From the NCBI GenBank assembly GCA_964627755.1, contig CAZVIH010000046.1, positions 1 to 15,313 on the forward strand: 15,313 nt of DNA. Direction: 5' to 3'. Both the position numbers and the translations under genes were made by a program. The notes under the pieces were generated by a model. That model saw nothing but the letters and a program-made list of their open reading frames with translations. It was not told the origin of the DNA and ran no database searches. Positions 1-6,635 of the stretch are shown here, one piece after another; position 1 is the stretch's first letter; every line of letters begins with the position of its first letter. Source of the stretch: B10-G9 sp964627755 (GTDB lineage: Bacteria; Chloroflexota; Anaerolineae; Anaerolineales; UBA11858).

Positions 1-30
1 CATCGAGAGAAGGTTTGTCATTTCCTTTAT

Positions 31-58
31 AAAACCAAGATATGCGATGATGGTTTTT
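31..58. repeat. AT-rich hairpin, possible terminator
   Basis: AAAACCA (31-37) and TGGTTTT (51-57) form a perfect 7-bp stem around a 13-nt loop, and one more T follows the stem on the plus strand. It could end a plus-strand transcript entering from the left edge. The stem is short and GC-poor, so this is only a candidate. Confidence 0.3.
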
Positions 59-132
59 CGAGGCTCAGCACAAGTGCAGATGTAAATATTCTTGTAATTT
101 TTCATAATAAGTCCGTCCATATCCCCAAAACC

Positions 133-146
133 TATCAATATTGATA
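133..146. repeat. 14-bp perfect palindrome
   Basis: TATCAATATTGATA is its own reverse complement over all 14 bases. Perfect palindromes of this length in intergenic DNA often bind dimeric regulators, but no gene start lies nearby in the window, so the target is unknown. Confidence 0.4.
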
Positions 147-173
147 TATTGCAATCGAATCATTTGAATGATG

Positions 174-230
174 CTCTTGATCTATCTCAAGAAGAGACCC
201 ATTTAGTAGTCAATAAAAAATATCTCTTCT
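174..230. repeat. Two overlapping, mutually exclusive hairpins
   Basis: CTTGA (176-180) can pair with TCAAG (187-191). Alternatively, AGAAGAGA (190-197) can pair perfectly with TCTCTTCT (223-230) across a 25-nt loop. The two stems share bases 190-191, so they compete at their edges. No gene is close enough to assign a role. Confidence 0.35.
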
Positions 231-268
231 CAATTAAAAAGTTCAAGGAAATAGCGCATGTTTAAACC

Positions 269-290
269 AAAAACGCCCATTTCTGGACGT
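269..290 (-). terminator. Intrinsic terminator of tRNA-fMet
   Basis: Read on the minus strand, ACGTCC pairs with GGGCGT (6 bp with one G-U pair, 6-nt loop) and a run of five T follows. It begins 11 bases beyond the 3' end of the tRNA-fMet gene, the expected place for an intrinsic terminator. Confidence 0.75.
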
Positions 291-301
291 CTCGGAAACA
301 G

Positions 302-373
302 TAGCGGGGCTTGGATTCGAACCAAGGACCTCCGGGTTATGAGCCCGACGAGCTGCCACTGCTCTACCCCGCG
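302..373 (-). tRNA. Initiator tRNA-fMet (CAT)
   Basis: The cloverleaf is complete, with a 7-bp acceptor stem whose first pair is open, a D arm GAGC/GCTC, a 7-base anticodon loop, a 5-base variable loop and a T arm CTTGG-TTCGAAT-CCAAG. The anticodon CAT lies at 339-341. Two features mark it as the initiator rather than the elongator: the unpaired first acceptor position (C1 opposite T72), and three consecutive G-C pairs at the base of the anticodon stem (GGG/CCC next to the loop). The 3' end is A73 followed by CTG, so CCA is not encoded and must be added by a CCA-adding enzyme. The gene has its own promoter and terminator. Confidence 0.93.
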
Positions 374-390
374 TTATTTATGGATTTCAG

Positions 391-419
391 ATTATAGCAT
401 GCGCTTAATCTTCGGTCAA
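391..419 (-). promoter_or_regulatory. SigA-type promoter of tRNA-fMet
   Basis: On the minus strand, TTGACC (414-419) and TATAAT (391-396) are separated by 17 bases, and TGC sits directly before the -10 box (extended -10). Transcription should start about 11 bases before the tRNA. The -35 box overlaps the stop codon of the upstream FtsB-like gene at 416-418. Confidence 0.85.
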
Positions 420-793
420 GGTTTGGTGGAGAAAAACAGCTCCCACCAGATCTGGAACAGGTTCTCTGGTTCTGGAGTTGAAGTGGTAAATAGCAAGGTA
501 ACCTCGGGAGTGCCCTCTAACGGCACAATCGCCACGCGATTATCCCCCTCCCGGATCCATTTGCGTTCATTATAGGCCCATTCTTCCACAGCTGCATCTG
601 ATCCCGCCCTTACGACCTCCGTTGCCAAAGCGCCGGTGGTTGCGGTTAGAGCAGAAATGGTCAGCTGAGATTCATCAAACTCATCAGATAAACGCTTTAA
701 ATCAGCAATCCGGCTGCCAAACGCGACCATCCAGATCACGATCAGACCCAGGAAACCGATTAGAAAAACAATTCTGCCCTTTTTCAGATCCAT
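416..793 (-). CDS. FtsB/DivIC-like septum formation initiator protein
   Basis: This 125-residue protein has a short basic N-terminus, one membrane segment (about residues 8-25) and a helical stretch likely to form a coiled coil (about 27-60). It ends in a compact domain carrying the pattern WAYNERKWIREGDNRVAIVP. That layout, and the closing xxRxGDxxVxxVP-type motif, match the FtsB/DivIC septum formation initiator family: small bitopic proteins that bind FtsL and FtsQ/DivIB and help activate septal peptidoglycan synthesis. The family is divergent in sequence, so the call rests on architecture plus this motif. The ATG at 793 has no clear Shine-Dalgarno sequence, and a candidate promoter places the transcript start almost at the ATG. 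The gene follows clc on the same strand behind a hairpin and precedes tRNA-fMet. An unrelated small membrane protein with a coiled coil is the alternative. Confidence 0.62.
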   Translation of the reverse strand: MDLKKGRIVFLIGFLGLIVIWMVAFGSRIADLKRLSDEFDESQLTISALTATTGALATEVVRAGSDAAVEEWAYNERKWIREGDNRVAIVPLEGTPEVTLLFTTSTPEPENLFQIWWELFFSTKP

Positions 794-799
794 ATCTTT

Positions 800-828
800 A
801 TCTTAACGTACAATTCAATTAGTCGCAA
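800..828 (-). promoter_or_regulatory. Candidate promoter of the FtsB-like gene
   Basis: TTGCGA (823-828) and TAAGAT (800-805) on the minus strand are separated by exactly 17 bases, and each matches consensus at 4 of 6 positions. The predicted transcript would begin at or within a base or two of the ATG at 793, which suggests a leaderless mRNA and fits the lack of a ribosome binding site. Confidence 0.4.
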
Positions 829-867
829 TAAGGGGATAACTGCAAGTTTATTGCCAATTCAACCTGA

Positions 868-898
868 GGGACTGAGTCCTTTGAAAGGTCTTAGTCCC
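868..898 (-). terminator. Hairpin after clc, probable terminator
   Basis: GGGACTGAG and CTTAGTCCC form a 9-bp stem with one G-T pair, and CCTT/AAGG extends it inside after a T-T mismatch. It begins 13 bases after the clc stop codon. No good T run follows on either strand, so it may end transcription inefficiently or serve mainly to protect the 3' end. Confidence 0.45.
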
Positions 899-911
899 TT
901 TAGGAAAATGA

Positions 912-2942
912 TTAAATGATGATCTTTTTCAATTCTTCAACATCATCATCATTAACAATAATCGTCAAATAATCATTTGGAGAGATCAAAGTAGATCCAT
1001 GGGGGATCACTCCCCTGCCATCCTGCTTAATGGAAACCAGCAAACTGTCTTCAGGCAGCAAGCTGGCAATTTCGCTGACCTTTTTCCCTGCAATGGCAGA
1101 GTCTTCATTAACCAGCAAATGGATCACTTCAAAGTGATCCTGCTTTTCAATTTCAAGCTGTTTCACTCTTCGGGTGATCTCTGATCTCCTGGTCAAGGCC
1201 AGATGGTAGGCGCGGATGATATTTTGCCTTCTGACCAAACCCAGGATAAGTCCAGGGTCCTCTCTTGAGACCACTGGCAGGCGGCCCAATCCACGTGACC
1301 CCATCCTGTATAATGCCTGGCCGATGGTTTCGTCCGGATATGTGACCAACAGGTCAGCCCTTTTTGTAGCGATGTCCTTCACCTTGGTATCATTCAGATT
1401 GAGATCAGAGGAGATGACATTTCGGAGATCACTTACTGTGATGATACCAAACAGTTTGCCATCATCATCCAGAACCACGACTCCATGACTGGATGTTTGA
1501 TTGAGCAATGTGGAAAGTTTGCTCAAGGTATCATTCATCGAAATAACATTAAAATCATGTGACATCACTTCCCGGACCAGGACACCTTCCAGAATATCCA
1601 CATCTTTGCCCCTGCTAAGGTGGACACCACGTCTGGATAGTTTCAATGTATAAATAGATTCTCCCTTCAAGAGCAGTTGGGATATTATTGTGGTGATAAC
1701 AACGGTTAACATGAGGGGTAGAATGATGCGGTAATCACCGGTAAGTTCAAACAGGATGATCACCGCTGTAATAGGTGCATGGGCAGCAGCAGTAAATGTT
1801 GCGGCCATGCCTATCAACGCATACGCACCGGGAGGGGCTATAAGAGTGGGGAAAATTTTCCTAATACCCAGTTCAAAGACTGTTCCCAGCATCGCTCCCA
1901 TAAATAACGAGGGGGCAAATATACCACCCGATCCTCCTGAGCCCAATGTCAAAATGGTTGCTAATAGCTTCAGGAATAAGAGGGCAAGAGCCACACCCAG
2001 AACCAGGTTGCCAGCCAGGGCGTCCCCAATCACATTATAGCCAACGTTAAATATCTGCGGCAGGCCTTCCCATTGGACACCTGTCAAAACCGGATACAAC
2101 AGGGCTAAACCACCCAACAAGATCCCCCCTATCATCGGTTTCAACCACTCGGGTACGCCTTTCCATCCCCCGAAAAGGTCTTCGGTCCAATAGAGCGACT
2201 TAACAAATAACACTCCCATCAAGGCTGCCAGAACACTTAAGACTGGGTAAAATGCAAACTCCCATAAAGAGGTAATGCCGTATTCCACGGGGATCAAAAA
2301 AGCCGGATTATCGCCAAAAACAGCCTGTCCAACAATACTGGCAGCCACAGACGAGATCACGACCAGACTAAAATGCCGGACACTGAATTCCCCCACTATT
2401 ATTTCCAGGGCAAAGATAACTCCTGCGATGGGAGCATTAAATGTTGCGGCAATGCCCCCTGCTGCACCACAAGCCACCAGGATACGGATCTTTTCATCGG
2501 ATAGATGTAATTTTTGACCGAGGGTTGATCCAATTGAGCTGCCTATTTGGACGATTGGACCTTCCCGTCCTACAGAACCTCCACTGCCGATGGATATAGC
2601 CGAGGCAAGTGATTTTATAAGGGCGACAACCGGGCGGATCTTTCCACCGCGCAATGCAACTGCTTCCATTACTTCCGGGACGCCATGGCCCTTGGCCTCC
2701 TGGGCAAAATTATAAATCAGCAGCCCTACAATCAACCCGCCAACAGCAGGAACAATTACCACTACAAGATTGCCGATGGATGGGAACGTCGCCGGGATCC
2801 ATGAATAACCAACAAACTCAAAAAAAGAAATCAGGTACCTGAAAATGACCGCACCTATACCTGTGCCTAGACCTACCAGAAGAGCAATAATAATGCTGCC
2901 GATATTTGATGTACTGAAAAATTTTTCAAATTTATTGTTCAT
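912..2942 (-). CDS. CLC-family chloride channel/transporter with CBS pair and RCK_C domain
   Basis: This polytopic membrane protein moves chloride or a similar anion. The transmembrane part (about residues 15-430) carries the selectivity signatures GHGVPEV (85-91), GREGP (125-129, with the gating Glu at 127) and GGIFAPS (339-345), plus a Tyr at about 431 that matches the pore Tyr of the E. coli protein. Two CBS domains (about 455-513 and 520-580) follow; in related proteins these bind adenine nucleotides. A C-terminal RCK_C/TrkA-C-type ligand domain (about 600-676) closes the protein. The residue after FALE (181) is Ile where proton-coupled CLC transporters usually have the internal Glu, so channel versus exchanger cannot be decided here. 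I chose the ATG at 2942 because GGAAAG lies 7 bases upstream; an in-frame TTG at 2957 would overlap that site. A weak -10 (TAAAAT, 2962-2967) is the only promoter candidate. A terminator isolates the gene from tRNA-Leu. Confidence 0.93.
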   Translation of the reverse strand: MNNKFEKFFSTSNIGSIIIALLVGLGTGIGAVIFRYLISFFEFVGYSWIPATFPSIGNLVVVIVPAVGGLIVGLLIYNFAQEAKGHGVPEVMEAVALRGGKIRPVVALIKSLASAISIGSGGSVGREGPIVQIGSSIGSTLGQKLHLSDEKIRILVACGAAGGIAATFNAPIAGVIFALEIIVGEFSVRHFSLVVISSVAASIVGQAVFGDNPAFLIPVEYGITSLWEFAFYPVLSVLAALMGVLFVKSLYWTEDLFGGWKGVPEWLKPMIGGILLGGLALLYPVLTGVQWEGLPQIFNVGYNVIGDALAGNLVLGVALALLFLKLLATILTLGSGGSGGIFAPSLFMGAMLGTVFELGIRKIFPTLIAPPGAYALIGMAATFTAAAHAPITAVIILFELTGDYRIILPLMLTVVITTIISQLLLKGESIYTLKLSRRGVHLSRGKDVDILEGVLVREVMSHDFNVISMNDTLSKLSTLLNQTSSHGVVVLDDDGKLFGIITVSDLRNVISSDLNLNDTKVKDIATKRADLLVTYPDETIGQALYRMGSRGLGRLPVVSREDPGLILGLVRRQNIIRAYHLALTRRSEITRRVKQLEIEKQDHFEVIHLLVNEDSAIAGKKVSEIASLLPEDSLLVSIKQDGRGVIPHGSTLISPNDYLTIIVNDDDVEELKKIII

Positions 2943-3002
2943 TTCTATTCTTTCCAAAATTATTTTAATTCGGTTTGATAAAAAATCGCACCGTTCTAAC
3001 AG

Positions 3003-3038
3003 AAAAAAAACCGATCCCCCTTAAACTGGACCGGTTTT
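3003..3038 (-). terminator. Intrinsic terminator of tRNA-Leu
   Basis: On the minus strand, AAAACCGGTCC pairs with GGATCGGTTTT (11 bp including one G-T pair, 10-nt loop), and the T run is eight bases long. It begins 12 bases beyond the tRNA-Leu 3' end. The plus strand also has five T after the stem, so it may act in both directions. Confidence 0.85.
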
Positions 3039-3049
3039 TAAATTATGAG

Positions 3050-3134
3050 TGCCGAAGGTGGGAGTCGAACCCACATGGGAGTAAATCCCACTACGCCCTG
3101 AACGTAGCGCGTCTGCCTGTTCCGCCACTTCGGC
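3050..3134 (-). tRNA. tRNA-Leu (CAG)
   Basis: This 85-nt class II tRNA has acceptor stem GCCGAAG/CTTCGGC, anticodon stem CTACG/CGTAG with loop TTCAGGG (anticodon CAG at 3098-3100), a long variable arm with a TGGGA/TCCCA stem, and T arm GTGGG-TTCGACT-CCCAC. It reads the CUG leucine codon. The discriminator base is A73, and CCA is not encoded. The gene has its own promoter and terminator and is transcribed divergently from the sensor gene at 3288. Confidence 0.95.
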
Positions 3135-3154
3135 AATTTTTTCTTGCAGAGGCA

Positions 3155-3182
3155 ATTTTACCCCGACTTGTCAGTTTGTCAA
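3155..3182 (-). promoter_or_regulatory. SigA-type promoter of tRNA-Leu
   Basis: On the minus strand, the perfect -35 TTGACA (3177-3182) is followed after 16 bases by TAAAAT (3155-3160). The -10 to tRNA distance gives a start about 14 bases before the mature 5' end. GGGG just before the -10 box makes the spacer locally GC-rich. Confidence 0.85.
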
Positions 3183-3261
3183 CCTTCCAGGTTTTGTTAT
3201 CATAAAAAAGATAATTTATTGATTTCTTCAAGAGAGGGATGTACTCCCAACAAGGAACACA

Positions 3262-3270
3262 TGCTATAAT
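3262..3270 (+). promoter_or_regulatory. Extended -10 promoter of the sensor gene
   Basis: TGCTATAAT combines a perfect -10 box (3265-3270) with the TGn extension. No recognisable -35 box lies 16-18 bases upstream, which is common for extended -10 promoters. The start would fall near 3277, giving a very short leader before the ATG at 3288. Confidence 0.65.
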
Positions 3271-3287
3271 TCAATGAGGTGTGCCAT

Positions 3288-5336
3288 ATGAATCTATTTC
3301 AAACAGGAACCAATCCCGCCAACTTACCCCCCGCTTTCCTGGGTTATTCATTACTGGTTATTCTGATCTGCGCGACCACCCTGGTAAAGGTATTTCGTAC
3401 CTGGCAAAAAGGCAGATTCACCCAGGGCCTGCGCATGATCCAAATTATCCTTGGTTTGGTTCTTCTGCGATTAATCCTCTTTATAATTACCTATTTTACT
3501 TGGAAAGTTACTACCCAATTTACTAATACACTTTTAATCCTGGATCAAGCAGCTTCTTTGGTAGGCATTATCCTGATCGTTTGGCTCTGGAATTTTCCAG
3601 AACCAAGTAAAGAAGTGGATTCAGCAGCTATATTATCGATCAGCTTGATCATTCTTCTTGTTATAGGACAAATATTCATCATGCCTTCCTTAATGGAAGG
3701 TTTCACCGGTTCCTTGTCGTTTTGGCAAGGTTTGTCCATCACCGCTCTGGTTATCGGTTTAGGATTGATCCTGATCCGAAAACCAAATTTGTGGCACTAC
3801 GGTTTTTTCATGGCAGTGATTCTCTTCATCGGTGCCATACTGAGCCTTTTGAGCGGAAACCTGGAATCCATGCATCTGACCCAGCTGGTAGCCTACCCTC
3901 TCCTGCTACTGCTATCTGATCGATTCGCAATTGGAGATCCCTCCCGGAAACAAAGCCCAGAAGAGGACGAACTTCAGCGCAAGCAGTTCAGCATAGAGTA
4001 CAACATTCTGGAGTTAGTTGAACGTCTATTTGACGAAAATGACCCGGTCGGAATCCTCTATAAAATCGCCCAGGCAACCGCTTACTTAATCCTGGCGGAT
4101 CTGGCATTGGTGATAGATACACCTGATGAACATGGCAAGATCCGCATAATCGCTGGATACGATCTTATCCGGGAAGAACCGCTCCAAGCCCTTACTCTAG
4201 ACAGCAAGAGCGTTCCCTTACTTTCGAATTACATCCAGCGCGGAAAAATGCTCCATATTCCTGCCAGCAGCACATCAAGAGATCTTTCTCACCTGTCCAA
4301 AATGCTGCAATTAAGCAGACCGGGGCACTTGCTGGCATCTCCAGTCTACGTAGCGGGAGCTAACAAGACCATCGGTGTTGTGCTCTTCTCGCCCTTTTCC
4401 AACCGGCCCTGGACAAAAGCTGATCAAGAATATATCAGCCTGCTCTGTAAGTTATTTGAGTCAGCATTCAGCCATCATCTTGTTTCGCAGAATGGCGAAT
4501 CTGATAGCGTAAAGAACACCATCCGGGACCTATCTTCGAAACTCACCCTGCTCACGCAAGAAAAAAGTGACCTAAAAGAAGAACAGGCTTTATTAAACAA
4601 AGAACACCAGAACTTGCTGATGGAATTTGACAGCCTCAATGCAAAATACTACCAGGTGTTGGGCTGGGCAAATTCCCTCCAGAGACACCTCGATATGCTG
4701 GTAGATTTATCCGGGAAGGATTCTACAGAAGCGCTAAAAAAATATATTAGCGTGATCGACAAAGAAGTGAAGCAGTTGAAGGATCAAGATCCAAGACCAA
4801 CAGATACAGAAACCCCCATACTTGTTGCGAAAGAGGACAAACATGAGGAAGAAGTTGATTCAGACAGCATTAGACCGGCTGTCCTGAACGTAGCAATTCA
4901 GGATTGTCTTGATGCTGCCCAGGTTGAGATTGAGGAGAAGAATCTTGTAACATCACTGGACATTCCTGATAATCCTCCCCTCCTAAAAATGAGCCATGGC
5001 TTGTTCAAGGAAATCTTTTCCTTCCTGGTTGCCAATGCGATCCAGGAGAATAAATCTGGCGGAGAAATCCAGATCCGAACTCAGATCTATAAAGAAGATA
5101 CAACCCAACACTTTGCCCATATCAAGATCAGTGATCAGGGCGAAGGCTACCCCCCCGACGATATCGCGGACGTTCTAAACGATCACCTGACAACTGAACA
5201 GCAGGAAAAACTCAGCCAGGTGATGACCAACCTCTATGTCACAAAGAACCTGGTTGAAAATGAAGGGGGACGTATGTGGGTGGAGAGCAAACCCGGTACC
5301 GGGACAACAGTTAGTTTACTGCTGGCATTCCTTTAG
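3288..5336 (+). CDS. Membrane sensor with GAF and histidine-kinase-type ATPase domains
   Basis: This 682-residue signal-transduction protein probably has seven membrane helices (about residues 14-211), as in 7TM-type sensory modules. A GAF-like domain (about 235-395) and a Gln/Glu/Lys-rich helical stretch likely to form a coiled coil (about 405-500) follow. The C-terminal HATPase_c domain (about 530-682) shows an N box (LVANAIQEN), a G1 box (DQGEG, 616-620) and a G2 box (GTGTT, 670-674) preceded by GGRMWVESKPG. The expected phospho-acceptor motif (His-Glu followed by a basic residue and Pro) is not visible; QRHLDML near 465 is the only His in a comparable place. The protein may therefore be a divergent kinase or a regulatory pseudokinase. 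I chose the ATG at 3288 because GAGGTG lies 6 bases upstream; an in-frame GTG at 3279 would overlap it. No response regulator is encoded nearby. The LCP gene starts 171 bases downstream, and its envelope role suggests the signal concerns the cell surface (inference). Confidence 0.8.
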   Translation: MNLFQTGTNPANLPPAFLGYSLLVILICATTLVKVFRTWQKGRFTQGLRMIQIILGLVLLRLILFIITYFTWKVTTQFTNTLLILDQAASLVGIILIVWLWNFPEPSKEVDSAAILSISLIILLVIGQIFIMPSLMEGFTGSLSFWQGLSITALVIGLGLILIRKPNLWHYGFFMAVILFIGAILSLLSGNLESMHLTQLVAYPLLLLLSDRFAIGDPSRKQSPEEDELQRKQFSIEYNILELVERLFDENDPVGILYKIAQATAYLILADLALVIDTPDEHGKIRIIAGYDLIREEPLQALTLDSKSVPLLSNYIQRGKMLHIPASSTSRDLSHLSKMLQLSRPGHLLASPVYVAGANKTIGVVLFSPFSNRPWTKADQEYISLLCKLFESAFSHHLVSQNGESDSVKNTIRDLSSKLTLLTQEKSDLKEEQALLNKEHQNLLMEFDSLNAKYYQVLGWANSLQRHLDMLVDLSGKDSTEALKKYISVIDKEVKQLKDQDPRPTDTETPILVAKEDKHEEEVDSDSIRPAVLNVAIQDCLDAAQVEIEEKNLVTSLDIPDNPPLLKMSHGLFKEIFSFLVANAIQENKSGGEIQIRTQIYKEDTTQHFAHIKISDQGEGYPPDDIADVLNDHLTTEQQEKLSQVMTNLYVTKNLVENEGGRMWVESKPGTGTTVSLLLAFL

Positions 5337-5507
5337 GATATTCCCCCAGAAAATGATTAAACTGGTACAAATCTTGCTACCTACGATGTTAGTTGGATCG
5401 GGCAAGAATCCTCTGCCCACGTCTGAGAGAATTGGGACAGACTTGGTAATTGGCCAGAACGGTCATTTAAGTAGTAAATGATGATTGAAGATAGGCCAGG
5501 TAATAAT

Positions 5508-6548
5508 ATGTTAAAGAATAAGCGCTACTTGATCTTCATAATAGGTTTTGTTCTGCTGGGATTGGTGATCCTCGGGCTCCAGTTAGGTGGCAGATTGTTA
5601 TCTCCCAGGCCATTAAGCCAGGATATCGCGTCCTTGGGAGGAACTCCGACCCCGACCGCCTTCCAACCACTGGAATCCACACCAACTTATTTTCCAACGG
5701 ACTATCCAACCCCAACGCCAAATCATACCCCCAAACCTGTCAATATTGTCCCCGTCAGGAATACTGTGGGAGTGGATCCAATAGTTCAACCTGAGAATCA
5801 AATCAATATCTTGATCCTGGGATCGGACCAGAAATATAAAGGCTCGATTGGCAGGACCGATGCCATTATCCTGCTGACCATTAACACAGAAGAAGGAACA
5901 GTGAATGTCACTTCCTTCCCACGGGATTTATATGTCTACATCCCCCGCTGGACAAATCAGCGCATCAATACTGCCTTTGCCCATGGCGGTTTCCAGCTAA
6001 TGCAGGACACTATGCTGCACAATTTCGGTTTTAAGCCGGATTACTATCTTTTGGTCAACTTATGGGCCTTTGAGTATATTATCGATAATCTGGGTGGGGT
6101 CTATGTAGATGTCCCACGCACAATTTGTGATGACAAATGGGGTTACGGATTAACACACTGTGTTTATCCAGGAAGACAGCTTTTATATAGCAAGGAAGCT
6201 CTTTGGTATGTACGATCCCGAACCACAACCAATGATTTTGATCGCAATTATCGTCAGCAGCTTGTATTGAGTGCCATTCTGGACAGATTGTTCTCATTGG
6301 ATACACTATCTCGAATTCCTCAATTATATGAAACTTATGCAAAAAACGTAACTACGAATCTGGACCTACCAACCATCCTCTCCCTGTCGCCTACAGCCCT
6401 AAAGCTGACCGATAAATCCCGGATTACCCAGTATTTCATCACCGATGCCATGATCACAAACTGGATCACACCAGGCGGTGCCCAAGTATTGCTGCCCAAC
6501 TTCCAGTTGATCCGAAAAACATTGAACAAAGCCCTGAATTCCCCTTAG
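5508..6548 (+). CDS. LCP (LytR-CpsA-Psr) family cell-wall glycopolymer ligase
   Basis: LCP enzymes transfer glycopolymers from undecaprenyl-pyrophosphate carriers to peptidoglycan on the outer face of the membrane. This 346-residue protein has a basic N-terminus, one membrane helix (about residues 7-26) and a Pro/Thr-rich extracellular stalk (about 45-80). The LCP domain (about 98-262) shows the family hallmarks: ILGSD, the GRTDAI Arg and Asp, SFPRDLYVYIP with its conserved Arg, the NTAFAHGG segment, DNLGGVYVDVP and VRSR followed by NDFDRNYRQQ. Cys207 and Cys218 could form a disulfide outside the cell. I chose the ATG at 5508, with AGG about 8 bases upstream, because it starts just before the membrane anchor; in-frame ATGs at 5478 and 5481 lack a ribosome site. 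A weak promoter-like pair (TTGGTA 5443-5448, TTTAAG 5466-5471, 17-base spacing) precedes it. Confidence 0.9.
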   Translation: MLKNKRYLIFIIGFVLLGLVILGLQLGGRLLSPRPLSQDIASLGGTPTPTAFQPLESTPTYFPTDYPTPTPNHTPKPVNIVPVRNTVGVDPIVQPENQINILILGSDQKYKGSIGRTDAIILLTINTEEGTVNVTSFPRDLYVYIPRWTNQRINTAFAHGGFQLMQDTMLHNFGFKPDYYLLVNLWAFEYIIDNLGGVYVDVPRTICDDKWGYGLTHCVYPGRQLLYSKEALWYVRSRTTTNDFDRNYRQQLVLSAILDRLFSLDTLSRIPQLYETYAKNVTTNLDLPTILSLSPTALKLTDKSRITQYFITDAMITNWITPGGAQVLLPNFQLIRKTLNKALNSP

Positions 6549-6635
6549 AAAGACTTTTGGGATACTGTTTAGGAGCGTGGTATTTAGTAAAAATTATTTA
6601 TAGTTTTCATTAAACAAATTGAGCGAGGACGTGCA

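Larger units (their letters stand above)
1..268. other. Gene-free left end of the window
   Basis: No convincing coding region lies here on either strand. The stretch is AT-rich and holds three inverted-repeat structures, listed separately at 31-57, 133-146 and 174-230. It lies downstream of the tRNA-fMet terminator on the minus strand, so it is probably the spacer to a gene beyond the left edge. I see no tRNA, rRNA or recognisable small RNA in it. Confidence 0.6.

Noticed and set aside
258..575. Plus-strand open frame of 105 codons across tRNA-fMet
   Set aside because: It runs through the complement of a tRNA gene and of the FtsB-like gene and has no ribosome site, so it is a shadow frame.
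5399..5418. GGGCA/TGCCC hairpin after the sensor gene
   Set aside because: The 5-bp stem has no T run on either strand, so I do not call it a terminator.
5236..5481. Plus-strand frame of 81 codons between the sensor and LCP genes
   Set aside because: Two-fifths of it overlaps the sensor's conserved ATPase end in another frame, it lacks a ribosome site, and the rest shows no recognisable features.
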